The notes under the pieces: generated by a model
Database searches by the model: none
What the model saw: only the letters and a program-made list of their open reading frames with translations
Told to the model about the DNA's origin: nothing
Translations under genes and position numbers: made by a program
Shown: one piece after another, positions 1-8,420 of the stretch
How the letters are laid out: the number at the start of each line of letters is the position of its first letter
How positions within the stretch are numbered: the stretch's first letter is position 1
Assembly: GCF_022698145.1 (NCBI RefSeq)
Contig: NZ_JALDAX010000002.1
Span: 372,001 to 436,000 of the forward strand
Origin: Streptomyces spinosisporus
Lineage (GTDB): Bacteria; Actinomycetota; Actinomycetes; Streptomycetales; Streptomycetaceae
Length of the DNA: 64,000 nucleotides
Direction of reading: 5' to 3'

Positions 1-610
1 CCCCGCCGCGGATCGGCGCGCCGACGCAGTTGATGGACTCCTCGTGGCCGCCGAGGTCGGTGGCCCAGCCCTGGTCGCGCACCTTCTCCAACTCCCGCAG
101 GAACGCTGCGGCGTTGGGAGTGGACCGGGGCGTGTACATGGGGTAGTCGAGCTTGTCGGCGAGCAGCCGGCGCTCGCTCTCGGGCAGGTCGGCGAGGAGC
201 AGCTTCGCGACGGCCGCGACGGTGATGGCGACCGGCTTGCCGATCCGTGAGTACATCCGGACCGGGTAGCGGCTCTCCACCTTGTCGATGTAGAGGACCT
301 CGGACTCCTCGTACACCGCGAGGTGCACGGTGTGCCCGCAGCTCTCGTTGAGGCGTACGAGGTGGGGGTGGGCGATCTCGCGGATGTCGAGGTTCTCCAT
401 GGCCTCCTGGGCGAGTGCTATGAGGCGGGCGCCCAGGCGGTAGCGCTGGTCGGACTGGCGGTAGACGAGTCCGTGTTCGTGCAGGGTCCGCAGCAGGCGC
501 AGGGCCGTGGACTTGTGCACGCCGAGCCGGTCGGCGACCCGGCCGAGGTCGGCCGGTCCCTCGGCGAGCAGCGGCAGGATGCTGAGCGCGCGGTCGACGG
601 TCTGGCTCAT
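1..610 (-). CDS. IclR-family transcriptional regulator, C-terminus cut by window edge
   Basis: Reading from ATG at 610 leftward gives about 203 residues of an IclR regulator (family about 250 aa); the C-terminus lies beyond base 1. The N-terminus is a winged helix-turn-helix with DRLGVHKSTALRLLRTL as recognition region, followed by the effector domain (HTVHLAVYEESEVLYIDKVES, then GKPVAITVAAVAKLLLA). The start overlaps the stop of the upstream PfkB kinase by four bases (607-610, ATGA), so the two are translationally coupled and the regulator should follow the kinase. It probably controls the divergent deaminase/deacylase pair through the repeats at 1747-1771, with a sugar acid or keto acid as ligand (inference). 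Family call is secure, ligand unknown. Confidence 0.9.
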   Translation of the reverse strand, partial: MSQTVDRALSILPLLAEGPADLGRVADRLGVHKSTALRLLRTLHEHGLVYRQSDQRYRLGARLIALAQEAMENLDIREIAHPHLVRLNESCGHTVHLAVYEESEVLYIDKVESRYPVRMYSRIGKPVAITVAAVAKLLLADLPESERRLLADKLDYPMYTPRSTPNAAAFLRELEKVRDQGWATDLGGHEESINCVGAPIRGG

Positions 611-1659
611 GACGTACGTACCTCCTCGTCGGCCCGGGCGACGTCCTTCGTCCAGCCGGGGCCGAGTCGAAGTCTCCCCCACGCCTCGTCGTCGAGGGCG
701 GCGAGCCGGTCGGCGTGCGCGCGGGCGGGGGGCGGGGCGAGGTCGCCGGGGGCGGTGAGGGCGGCGGCGGCCATGAGGTGGCCGTGCCGCAGCCGGTCGC
801 GGACGGGCAGCCCGCGCAGGGTGGCGGAGAGGAACCCGGCGGCGAAGGCGTCACCCGCGCCGACCGCGGCGACGACGTCCACCGTCGGCGCCGGGACGAA
901 GGTGGCGTCCTGCCGGTCGAACACGGTCGCCCCGCGGCCGCCCTGCTTGACGACGAGCACCTCGGGGCCGGGGAGCGCGGCCCGGATCGCCTCGGGATCG
1001 CGCAGCGCCCAGACCTCCTCGGCCTCGTCCTCGCCGACGAACACCAGGTCGGCGCGGCCCGCCAGTTCCAGCAGCACGCTCGGCCCGTCGGCCTTGCGCC
1101 ACACCGTGGGGCGGTGGTTGACGTCGAAGGAGACCAGTGGCCGTTCGGCGCGGGGCGCGGTCAGTTCGCGCACCAGGGCGAGGCAGTCGTCGGACAGCAT
1201 CGGGGTGATCCCGGACAGATGCAGAACCCTGCCCGCGCGCGCCGCCGCGAGGTCGGTGTTCGCGACCGACATCGCGGACGCGGCGGACCCGGCGCGGTAG
1301 TAGGCCACCTCGTGGGCGTCGGTCGCGCGGTCGCCGGCGGTGCGGAAGTAGATGCCGGTCGGGCGGTCCGGGTCGCGGTGCACGGCGCCGACGTCGACGC
1401 CGTAGGAGCCGATCGCCTCGACCAGATGGTCGCCGAACCCGTCGGAGCCGACCCGGCTGACCCAGCGCGCGGTGTGCCCGGCGGCGGCGAGCGTGCAGGC
1501 CACGTTCGACTCGGCGCCGCCGATGGCGCGGTCGAAGGAGGGGACGTCGGCGAGGCGTCCTGGGGTGGTGGGCAGGAACGTGACCATGGACTCGCCGAGC
1601 GAGACGACGTCGACGGTGCCGACGGCGTCGAGGGCATTGCAGGGTCCGGGTGTGGTCAC
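607..1659 (-). CDS. kdgK: PfkB-family carbohydrate kinase, 2-keto-3-deoxygluconate kinase type
   Basis: About 350 aa. It shows VVSLGESMVTFLP at the N-terminus, the first PfkB signature region GGAESNVACTLAAAGH, and the C-terminal ATP/catalytic signature VGAGDAFAAGF, whose Asp is the catalytic base of the family. The sequence style (LGESMV, PDRPTGIYFR) is that of KDG kinases rather than fructokinases or ribokinases. I prefer GTG at 1659, which has GAGGAG upstream; an ATG at 1710 in frame would add 17 Pro-rich residues. It overlaps the IclR gene by four bases. In the proposed pathway it phosphorylates 2-keto-3-deoxygluconate formed by the deaminase encoded opposite. Substrate assignment is inference; kinase family is clear. 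Confidence 0.85.
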   Translation of the reverse strand: MTTPGPCNALDAVGTVDVVSLGESMVTFLPTTPGRLADVPSFDRAIGGAESNVACTLAAAGHTARWVSRVGSDGFGDHLVEAIGSYGVDVGAVHRDPDRPTGIYFRTAGDRATDAHEVAYYRAGSAASAMSVANTDLAAARAGRVLHLSGITPMLSDDCLALVRELTAPRAERPLVSFDVNHRPTVWRKADGPSVLLELAGRADLVFVGEDEAEEVWALRDPEAIRAALPGPEVLVVKQGGRGATVFDRQDATFVPAPTVDVVAAVGAGDAFAAGFLSATLRGLPVRDRLRHGHLMAAAALTAPGDLAPPPARAHADRLAALDDEAWGRLRLGPGWTKDVARADEEVRTS

Positions 1660-1746
1660 GATCGTCGTAACTCCTCGATGTGATGGCGGTGGGGGCTCCG
1701 TTGACCCCACATTGGCCGAGATGTTAGACAGCAGTAAGCGACATAC

Positions 1747-1771
1747 GCAATGAGCATTGCAAGCATTGCAA
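1747..1771. promoter_or_regulatory. Candidate IclR operator in divergent promoter region
   Basis: The 134-bp gap between the kinase start (1659) and deaminase start (1794) holds a perfect inverted repeat GCAATG-AG-CATTGC (1747-1760). Its right arm belongs to two adjacent direct copies of GCATTGCAA (1754-1762 and 1763-1771). It lies 20-45 bases before the deaminase ATG, which has a strong GGGAGGT ribosome site. This is AT-richer than the surroundings and a natural target for the adjacent IclR protein. Confidence 0.5.
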
Positions 1772-1793
1772 CACTCCAGATCAGGGAGGTCCC

Positions 1794-3059
1794 ATGGGCA
1801 TCGAAGCCCTCGCCCGCCTCGCCGACGAACGCGTCGACCACCGCTTCAAGGGCCTCCCGCCGGACGCCGACGGGCTGACCGTCGCCGAGCTGGCCGCCCA
1901 GCGCCGCAATCTCTTCACGGGCGGCTTCACGACCCCCGTCCTCGCCCTGTCGGCCGAGCGTCTGGAGCACAACCTCGCGCTGATGGAGACGTACGCGACC
2001 CGCCACGGCCTGGCCTTCGCCCCGCACGGCAAGACCTCGATGGCGCCCCAGCTGTTCCACCGGCAGATGGAGCGCGGCGCCTGGGGCATCACCCTCGCCG
2101 TGCCCCACCAGGTGCGCGTGGCACGGGCGTTCGGCGTCCGGCGGATCTTCGTCGCCAACGAGATCCTCGACCCGGCGGCCCTGCGGTGGATCTCCGCCGA
2201 ACTCGACGCCGACCCCGGCTTCCGCTTCATCTGCTACGTCGACTCCGTGCGCGGTGTGCAGCAGATGGACGCGACGCTGCGGGGCGCCGCGCGTCCGCTG
2301 GACGTCGTGGTGGAGCTCGGCGCGGGCGAGGGCGCCCGTACCGGCGTGCGGACGGAGGCGGAGTGCGCGGAGGTCGCGGACGCCGTGGCCGGCACCCGCA
2401 CGCTCCGGCTCGTCGGCGTCGCGGGCTACGAGGGCGAGGTGCCCGAGGCCGACCCCGAGCGGGTGCACGCCTGGCTGCGGCGCCTGGTCGCCCTCGCCGC
2501 CGACTTCGACAAGGCCGGACGGTTCCGGGGCCTGGAGGAGATCGTGGTCAGCGCGGGCGGCAGCGCCTGGTTCGACGCGGTCGCCGATGTGTTCGCCGAG
2601 ATCCCTGCCCTGTCCTCCCCCGTCCTGAAGCTGCTGCGCTCGGGCGCCTATGTCTCGCACGACGACGGCCACTACCGCCAGGTGACGCCCTTCAACCGGG
2701 TCCCGGAGGAGGGGGCGCTGGAGCCGGCGTTCCGCCTGTGGGCGCAGGTGGTCTCCCGCCCCTCGGCCGAGCAGGCCTTCGCCAACGCCGGCAAGCGGGA
2801 CGCGGCCTACGACCTCGACCTGCCCTTCGCCCAGGTGGTGCGCCGGGACGGTGCCGAGCGCCCGGCGACCGGTGTCTCGGTGACCGGCCTGTCCGACCAG
2901 CACACCTGGCTGCGCACCACTGACGAGGCGGACCTGGAGGCCGGAGACTGGGTGGGGATGGGTCTGTCCCATCCGTGCACGTCCTTCGACAAGTGGCAGC
3001 TGATCCCGCTGGCCGAGGCGGACGGCACGGTCGTCGACTACATCCGTACGTTCTTCTAG
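1794..3059 (+). CDS. PLP-dependent D-amino-acid deaminase (D-serine dehydratase-like, alanine racemase fold)
   Basis: 421 aa. The fold-III PLP barrel carries the Schiff-base lysine in FAPHGKTSMAPQ (K80). The C-terminal domain ends with GLSHPCTSFDKW, where H393 and C395 match the zinc pair of eukaryotic-type D-serine dehydratases (DSD1/D-threonine aldolase family). Such enzymes eliminate ammonia from D-3-hydroxy amino acids to give a 2-keto acid. GGGAGGT stands just before the ATG. It is followed after 28 bases by the deacylase, so a two-gene operon. With an N-acyl-D-amino-acid deacylase and a KDG-type kinase as neighbours, D-glucosaminate is an attractive substrate (inference); plain D-serine or D-threonine is the alternative. 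Confidence 0.85.
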   Translation: MGIEALARLADERVDHRFKGLPPDADGLTVAELAAQRRNLFTGGFTTPVLALSAERLEHNLALMETYATRHGLAFAPHGKTSMAPQLFHRQMERGAWGITLAVPHQVRVARAFGVRRIFVANEILDPAALRWISAELDADPGFRFICYVDSVRGVQQMDATLRGAARPLDVVVELGAGEGARTGVRTEAECAEVADAVAGTRTLRLVGVAGYEGEVPEADPERVHAWLRRLVALAADFDKAGRFRGLEEIVVSAGGSAWFDAVADVFAEIPALSSPVLKLLRSGAYVSHDDGHYRQVTPFNRVPEEGALEPAFRLWAQVVSRPSAEQAFANAGKRDAAYDLDLPFAQVVRRDGAERPATGVSVTGLSDQHTWLRTTDEADLEAGDWVGMGLSHPCTSFDKWQLIPLAEADGTVVDYIRTFF

Positions 3060-3087
3060 AGCACCTTCTCGGAAAGGGAGGCCGGTC

Positions 3088-4698
3088 GTGGAGCAGCTCG
3101 TGATCCGGGACGCGGACGTGGTCGACGGCAGCGGGGAGCCCGCCTACCGCGCGGACGTGGTGGTCGACCGCGGCAGGATCGTGTCGATCGTCAAGGAGGC
3201 CGCCGCGGCGGGCTGTCAACGCCCCGAGGCCATGCGGGAGTTGGACGCCGAGGGGCTGGTCCTGTCCCCCGGCTTCATCGACATGCACGCCCACAGCGAC
3301 CTGGCCGTCCTGCGCGACGCGGACCACAGCGCCAAGGCCGCACAGGGCGTCACCCTGGAGGTCCTGGGCCAGGACGGACTGTCGTACGCGCCCGTCGACG
3401 ACCGCACACTGGCTCAGGTGCGCGCCACCATCACCGGCTGGAACGGCTCCGGCGACGACATCGACTTCGACTGGCGCTCGGTGGGCGAGTACCTGGACCG
3501 CCTCGACCGCGGGATCGCCGTCAACGCCGCCTATCTGATCCCGCAGGGCACCGTCCGGATGCTCGCCGTCGGCTGGGAGGACCGCGACGCGACACCCCAG
3601 GAGCTGGACCGCATGCGGCAGTTGGTCGCCGAGGGCATGGAACAGGGCGCGGTCGGCATGTCGTCGGGGCTGACCTACACGCCGGGCATGTACGCCAAGG
3701 ACGCCGAACTCACCGAACTGTGCCGGGTGGTGGCCTCCTACGGCGGCTACTACTGCCCGCACCACCGCTCCTACGGCGCCGGGGCGCTGGAGGCGTACGA
3801 GGAGATGATCGAGCTGTCGCGGGAGGCGGGCTGCTCGCTCCATCTGGCGCACGCCACCATGAACTTCGGCGTGAACAAGGGCCGCGCGCCCGAGCTGCTG
3901 ACCCTGCTGGACGAGGCGCTGGCGGCCGGGGCGGACATCACCCTCGACACCTATCCGTACACCCCGGGCTGTACCACCCTCGTGGCGATGCTGCCGAGCT
4001 GGGCGCACGAGGGCGGCCCGGAGGCCGTCCTGAAGCGGCTCGCGGACGAGGAGACGTCCGCGCGGATCCGGCACGACGTGGAGGTCGTCGGCTCCGACGG
4101 CTGCCACGGCGTGCCCATGGACTGGAACACCATCGAGATCTCGGGCGTGAGCGACCCGGGGCTCGGGGAGTTCGTCGGACGGACCGTCCAGGAGTCGGCG
4201 GACCTGCGCGGGGAGTCCCCCTGGGCCACGGCCCGGCACCTGCTGGTCCAGGACCGGCTGGGCCCGACGATCCTGCAGCACGTGGGCCATGAGGAGAACG
4301 TGCAGGCCATCATGCGCCACCGGGTGCACACGGGCGGCTCGGACGGCATCCTCCAGGGCGCGAAGCCCCACCCACGCGCGTACGGCACCTTCCCGCAGTA
4401 TCTCGGCCGCTACGTACGGGAGTTGGGGGTGCTGTCGCTGGAGGAGTGCGTCGCCCATCTGACGTCCCGGCCCGCGGCCCGGCTGCGCCTTCCCGACCGG
4501 GGGCTGGTCCGCGAGGGCTACCGTGCGGACCTGGTCCTGTTCGACCCGGCCACGGTGGCGGCGGGTTCGACGTACGAGAATCCGCGCACGCTGCCGACGG
4601 GCATTCCGCACGTCCTGGTGGACGGGCAGTTCGTGATCGAGGACGGGCGGCGTACGGACGTGCTGGCGGGGCGGGCGGTCCGTCGCAGTCCCGTGTGA
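3088..4698 (+). CDS. N-acyl-D-amino-acid deacylase-like amidohydrolase
   Basis: 536 aa, GTG start with GGAAAGGGAGG upstream. Amidohydrolase superfamily, D-aminoacylase branch: metal motif DMHAHSD (H67, H69), CPHHRSYG, LHLAHATM and the late HTGGSDGI aspartate are visible, as is the C-terminal amidohydrolase beta domain (RADLVLFDPATV). In classical D-aminoacylases a cysteine at position 96 bridges the metal; here that stretch reads GVTLEVLGQDGLSY, with Gln95-Asp96 instead. The enzyme probably removes an N-acetyl group from a D-configured amino acid or amino sugar acid, feeding the deaminase encoded just upstream. Function by family; the precise acyl substrate is not readable. Confidence 0.85.
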   Translation: MEQLVIRDADVVDGSGEPAYRADVVVDRGRIVSIVKEAAAAGCQRPEAMRELDAEGLVLSPGFIDMHAHSDLAVLRDADHSAKAAQGVTLEVLGQDGLSYAPVDDRTLAQVRATITGWNGSGDDIDFDWRSVGEYLDRLDRGIAVNAAYLIPQGTVRMLAVGWEDRDATPQELDRMRQLVAEGMEQGAVGMSSGLTYTPGMYAKDAELTELCRVVASYGGYYCPHHRSYGAGALEAYEEMIELSREAGCSLHLAHATMNFGVNKGRAPELLTLLDEALAAGADITLDTYPYTPGCTTLVAMLPSWAHEGGPEAVLKRLADEETSARIRHDVEVVGSDGCHGVPMDWNTIEISGVSDPGLGEFVGRTVQESADLRGESPWATARHLLVQDRLGPTILQHVGHEENVQAIMRHRVHTGGSDGILQGAKPHPRAYGTFPQYLGRYVRELGVLSLEECVAHLTSRPAARLRLPDRGLVREGYRADLVLFDPATVAAGSTYENPRTLPTGIPHVLVDGQFVIEDGRRTDVLAGRAVRRSPV

Positions 4699-4744
4699 CG
4701 GAACGCCCGTGCGCGGGGCGGGAGTTACGGCTGGGGCGCGCGAG

Positions 4745-5590
4745 TTACGGCTTGGGCAGGACGCAGCCGGAGGCGTTCAGGTCGAGCTTGTTGCCGGCGG
4801 CGAAGCAGGCGGGGATCTGGTAGGTCTCCTCGGCGTAGTTGATGCCCTGACGGACCGTCACTTGGCCGTTCTCGTCGACCTCGCAGGGGTTGTTCTCGGT
4901 GCAGCGCTGGCCGTCCTCGTTGCCGGTGTTGTTGACGGCGACGACCTTGCCGGTGGCGTTGTCGATGACGGGCGAGCCCGAGGTGCCGCCGATGGTCTGG
5001 CAGGCGGAGGTGTAGCGGACCGAGTCCTTCCAGGTCCAGTCGCCCTCCTTGAGGCGGTAGACGAAGCCGTCGATGTTGCAGGCGTACGTCCGCTTCCAGT
5101 AGCCGGAGACGACCGTGATGGCGGTGCCGGCGGTGGGGTGCGTGTTCTGCACGGTGAGCGGGCTGATGCCGTAGGAGCTCTTGATCGCGGCGTAGGTGGT
5201 CGTCAGGCGGTAGAGCGTGACGTCCGTGTCGGTCATGGTCGAGTAGACGACCTGGTTGGCCCGGAGCGTGGCGACCTTGCTGCCGGAGGAGTTCAGCAGC
5301 CCGAAGGTGCGGCTGGAGGACTGTCCGGTGATCACCTCGCCGGGCTCCGGGAACCCGGTCTCCAGGCAGTGGCCGTTGGTCATGACGAGTGCCGGGTCGC
5401 TGTCCGCGGAGTTCGGGAAGCGGACGACGGAGCCGGAGCAGTTGCTGAGCGAGACGGTGCCGGCGAAGTCGACGGCCTTGACGGCGGGGGTGGCGGTGTC
5501 TTCGGTGGACACCGGCGCCGCAACCGCCGGCGCCGCACCTGCCCCGGCCATCACCAGGGCGAAGAGCACGGCACCGAGAGGCTTCTTCAT
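4745..5590 (-). CDS. Secreted trypsin-like (S1 family) serine protease
   Basis: 281 aa from ATG at 5590, which has AGGAGAGGA upstream; a longer in-frame reading back to 5824 has no support. MKKPLGAVLFALVMAGAGAAPAVA is a classical Sec signal peptide. Catalytic triad candidates: H74 in MTNGHC, D123 in DTDVTLYRL and S204 in GGTSGSP. Several Cys residues suggest disulphides. It resembles Streptomyces V8/glutamyl-type and SAM-P-type extracellular proteases and acts outside the cell. Convergent with the deacylase; the 46-bp gap contains a second copy of GAGTTACGGCT, which also occurs at the protease C-terminal end. Confidence 0.85.
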   Translation of the reverse strand: MKKPLGAVLFALVMAGAGAAPAVAAPVSTEDTATPAVKAVDFAGTVSLSNCSGSVVRFPNSADSDPALVMTNGHCLETGFPEPGEVITGQSSSRTFGLLNSSGSKVATLRANQVVYSTMTDTDVTLYRLTTTYAAIKSSYGISPLTVQNTHPTAGTAITVVSGYWKRTYACNIDGFVYRLKEGDWTWKDSVRYTSACQTIGGTSGSPVIDNATGKVVAVNNTGNEDGQRCTENNPCEVDENGQVTVRQGINYAEETYQIPACFAAGNKLDLNASGCVLPKP

Positions 5591-5780
5591 GTGGGGGTCC
5601 TCTCCTGCGACTTGGGCGACCGGAAATCTTCCGGCCGCCCACGTTTTGACATGTGCATTGTGAAGCCCAGCCCATGCCGGGGCAAGAAGCCGTTCCGGTC
5701 CCGAGGACGGCGTACGGCACCGCTGCCCCGAACTGCGTACTGGGGAGGACGGGTTGAGGCCGGGCGGGGTTCCGGTGCGG

Positions 5781-6455
5781 TCAGGGCTTCTTGCCGCCGC
5801 CGTGCCCGCGGCCGGGGTTGTCACCGGAGTTGCCCCGGCCCGGGGCGCCGCTCGTCGCGGTGGGGTCCGGAGCCGGGGCGGTGCTCACGGAGGACGACGC
5901 ACGGGACGAGGGGGTACGGACTCCACCACCCGTCGCCGTCGGACCGGCCGTCGGGACAGCCGCCGACGCCGCACTGGTCGACGCCCCGCCGCCCGAGGTC
6001 GCCGGGGTGCTCGCGGGGGTTCCGACGGACGAGGCCGGATCGCTGGGCACGGCGTCCGGGGCCGTCCGCCCCGAGCGTTTGTCCGTGCCGTCACCCCCGT
6101 CCGACGACGCCCCCGACAGAAAGAACCCGGCGATCACCGCCGCGAGGGACAGGGCGCCCACCGCGCCGACGGCGGCGGCCGCCCGCGGCGAGCGCCGGGC
6201 GCCGCGCCCGTGCCGGGAGGGCCGGCGCCGACCGCCGGGCGGCGCCTCGTCAGCCACCCGCGGCAGCCGGGCCGTCGCGTCGAACGCGCCGTCCTCCCAG
6301 CCGTGTGCCGCCGCGGGGTCCGCGTAACCCTCGTACGCGGGAGACGACTCGGAGCGCGGGTGGTACACGTTCGGCGGCCCCTGGGGGTCACCCTCCGGGA
6401 GGTACGCGGACCCTTCCTCGTACGCCCCCACGCCGCGCTCGGCTGATCCGGACAT
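5781..6455 (-). CDS. Single-TM protein with Ser/Thr/Pro/Gly-rich outer domain, unknown function
   Basis: 224 aa. An acidic/Pro-rich cytoplasmic N-terminus (about 1-90) ends in an Arg-rich patch, followed by one hydrophobic span AAAAVGAVGALSLAAVIAGFFLSG and a long low-complexity Ser/Thr/Ala/Gly tail ending HGGGKKP. No enzymatic motif. The topology (basic residues inside, disordered tail outside) suggests an exported or wall-exposed linker. I do not recognise a named family. Confidence 0.65.
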   Translation of the reverse strand: MSGSAERGVGAYEEGSAYLPEGDPQGPPNVYHPRSESSPAYEGYADPAAAHGWEDGAFDATARLPRVADEAPPGGRRRPSRHGRGARRSPRAAAAVGAVGALSLAAVIAGFFLSGASSDGGDGTDKRSGRTAPDAVPSDPASSVGTPASTPATSGGGASTSAASAAVPTAGPTATGGGVRTPSSRASSSVSTAPAPDPTATSGAPGRGNSGDNPGRGHGGGKKP

Positions 6456-6581
6456 GGCAGGGCAGTGTAGGGATGCAGGAGACCCCTCGGACAGTTACCG
6501 CCGATAACACCCGAAAACACCCCGTCTCAAGTGGCGGATAACACGGCCCAGGATGGGCGAGCGGACCGTAAGCTCCCAGGC

Positions 6582-7793
6582 ATGCAGGTGATCCAGTCGA
6601 CCAAGCTCGCCAACGTCTGTTACGAGATCCGGGGGCCGGTGCTCGAGGAGGCGATGCGGCTGGAGGCGGCCGGGCACCGCATCCTGAAGCTGAACACCGG
6701 CAACCCGGCGGCGTTCGGCTTCGAGTGTCCGCCCGAGATCCTGGAGGACATCCTCCGGAACGTGTCGTCGGCCCACGGGTACGGCGACGCGAAGGGACTG
6801 CTGGCCGCACGCCGGGCCGTCGTCATGCACAACCAGACCCTCGGCATCGAGACGGACGTCGAGCACGTCTTCATCGGCAACGGCGTCTCCGAGCTGATCG
6901 TGATGGCCATGCAGGGCCTGCTCGACGACGGCGACGAGGTGCTCGTACCGGCCCCGGACTATCCGCTGTGGACCGCCGCCGTCTCCCTCTCCGGCGGCAC
7001 CGCCGTGCACTACCGCTGCGACGAGCAGTCCGACTGGATGCCCGACCTCGCGGACGTCGAGCGCAAGGTCACCGACCGCACCAAGGCCATCGTCATCATC
7101 AACCCCAACAACCCGACGGGTGCCGTCTACGACGAGGCGATGATCAAGGGCCTGACCGACATCGCCCGCCGCCACAACCTGCTGGTCTGCTCGGACGAGA
7201 TCTACGACAAGATCCTCTACGACGACGCCACCCACACCCCGACGGCGAAGGTCGCCCCGGACCTGCTCACCCTCACCTTCAACGGCATGTCGAAGGCGTA
7301 CCGGGTGGCGGGCTACCGCGTCGGCTGGATGGCGATCTCCGGCCCGCGCGCCCACGCGGACTCCTACATCGAGGGCCTGACCATCCTGGCCAACATGCGC
7401 CTGTGCGCGAACATGCCGGGCCAGCACGGCGTCGTCGCAGCCCTGAGCGGACGCCAGACGATCAACGAACTGGTCCTCCCGGGCGGGCGCCTGAAGGAGC
7501 AGCGGGACGTCGCCTACGAACTGCTGACCCAGATCCCGGGCGTGACCTGCGTACGGCCGAAGGGCGCGCTGTATCTCTTCCCGCGCCTCGACCCCAAGGT
7601 CTTCAAGATCAAGGACGACCGGCGGATGGTCCTGGACCTGCTGCGGCGCGAGAAGATCATGGTCGTGCAGGGCACCGGGTTCAACTGGCCCGAGCCCGAC
7701 CACTTCCGCGTCGTGACCCTGCCGACGGTAGGGGACCTGCGCGACGCGATCACCCGGATCGGCAACTTCCTGGACGGCTACGGCCAGCCGTAG
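6582..7793 (+). CDS. Class I aminotransferase, alanine transaminase (AlaA) type
   Basis: 403 aa. Fold-I aminotransferase: LNTGNPAAFGF at the N-terminus, INPNNPTGAVY with substrate-site Asn, VCSDEIYDK, and the PLP lysine in NGMSKAYRVAGYRVGW (K238). The sequence is of the AlaA/AlaC (glutamate-pyruvate) group. ATG at 6582 (MQVIQSTKLANVCYEIRG) aligns with the family start; GTG at 6531 would add 17 residues but has no ribosome site. Product would interconvert alanine/2-oxoglutarate and pyruvate/glutamate. Confidence 0.85.
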   Translation: MQVIQSTKLANVCYEIRGPVLEEAMRLEAAGHRILKLNTGNPAAFGFECPPEILEDILRNVSSAHGYGDAKGLLAARRAVVMHNQTLGIETDVEHVFIGNGVSELIVMAMQGLLDDGDEVLVPAPDYPLWTAAVSLSGGTAVHYRCDEQSDWMPDLADVERKVTDRTKAIVIINPNNPTGAVYDEAMIKGLTDIARRHNLLVCSDEIYDKILYDDATHTPTAKVAPDLLTLTFNGMSKAYRVAGYRVGWMAISGPRAHADSYIEGLTILANMRLCANMPGQHGVVAALSGRQTINELVLPGGRLKEQRDVAYELLTQIPGVTCVRPKGALYLFPRLDPKVFKIKDDRRMVLDLLRREKIMVVQGTGFNWPEPDHFRVVTLPTVGDLRDAITRIGNFLDGYGQP

Positions 7794-7795
7794 GA

Positions 7796-7839
7796 CAGCC
7801 ACAGACCAGCCACAGACCAGCCACAGACCAGCCGCAGGC
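7796..7839. repeat. Four tandem 11-bp repeats just after the aminotransferase stop
   Basis: Three exact copies of CAGCCACAGAC (7796-7806, 7807-7817, 7818-7828) and a fourth degenerate copy CAGCCGCAGGC (7829-7839) start three bases after the stop codon. The period is about one DNA helical turn. Confidence 0.85.
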
Positions 7840-7873
7840 CGGCCGCCCGTAGATCTTTTCACTTCGCTCAACT

Positions 7874-7896
7874 TTAGACGGAATCTAAGCTAGGAT
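7874..7896 (+). promoter_or_regulatory. Promoter with -10 TAGGAT and overlapping inverted repeat
   Basis: TTAGA-CGGAA-TCTAA (7874-7888) is an inverted repeat lying immediately before a consensus-like actinobacterial -10 TAGGAT (7891-7896). The downstream gene starts at 7925 with AGGAGG before it. The repeat sits between the expected -35 and -10, the usual place for a repressor site. No clear -35 hexamer. Confidence 0.45.
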
Positions 7897-7924
7897 GGTT
7901 TCCTGACAGCACAGGAGGCCATCC

Positions 7925-8344
7925 ATGTACGAACCGATCCGCACCAAGTCGGTCCACAGCACGATGGCCGGCACCACCTCCGACTTCCCCCACCGGTCCC
8001 GCGAGGAGGAGCTGGACATCCAGCTCGCGGGTCATCTCGCGGCCCTGCTCGCCGTCACGGACGAGCTGCGCGGAGCCGCCCCGTCCGAGGAGCTGGACAC
8101 CGCGGCCGAGCGGCTCGCCGCCCAGGTGACCCGGCTGCGCGGAGGACACCCGCCGGTCCGTGCCGTCGCCGGCCAGACCGGCACCACCCAGCTCGCGGGG
8201 CTGCACCGGCGCGCGCACGCCCTCGCCGGGCGCGCACTCGTCGTGGCGGCCTCCCGCGCCGACACGGCGGCGGCGATCCTGGCCGCCGAGCAGATGGACG
8301 TGCACGCGGCGGCCCTGGAGCCCCGCGAGCTCGCGTCCCGCTGA
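7925..8344 (+). CDS. Small conserved hypothetical helical protein
   Basis: 139 aa, ATG preceded by CACAGGAGGCC. After a 30-residue polar N-terminus the protein is Ala/Leu/Glu-rich and predicted helical (LDIQLAGHLAALLAVTDELR, TAAERLAAQVTRLRGG, LAGLHRRAHALAGRALVVAASRAD). No signal peptide, membrane span or catalytic motif. I do not recognise a named function. Its promoter carries an inverted repeat, so expression may be controlled by an unknown repressor. Confidence 0.65.
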   Translation: MYEPIRTKSVHSTMAGTTSDFPHRSREEELDIQLAGHLAALLAVTDELRGAAPSEELDTAAERLAAQVTRLRGGHPPVRAVAGQTGTTQLAGLHRRAHALAGRALVVAASRADTAAAILAAEQMDVHAAALEPRELASR

Positions 8345-8420
8345 GCCGCCGGGCTCCGAAGACGGCCCCGGTCCGCGTGCACCCGCAGCGACGCGCGGAC
8401 CGGGCGCCACGGCGGTCCCG

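Noticed and set aside
4699..4744. GAGTTACGGCT direct repeat between deacylase and protease genes
   Set aside because: Two short copies, one inside the protease stop region; no stem or regulatory pattern, probably a small duplication.
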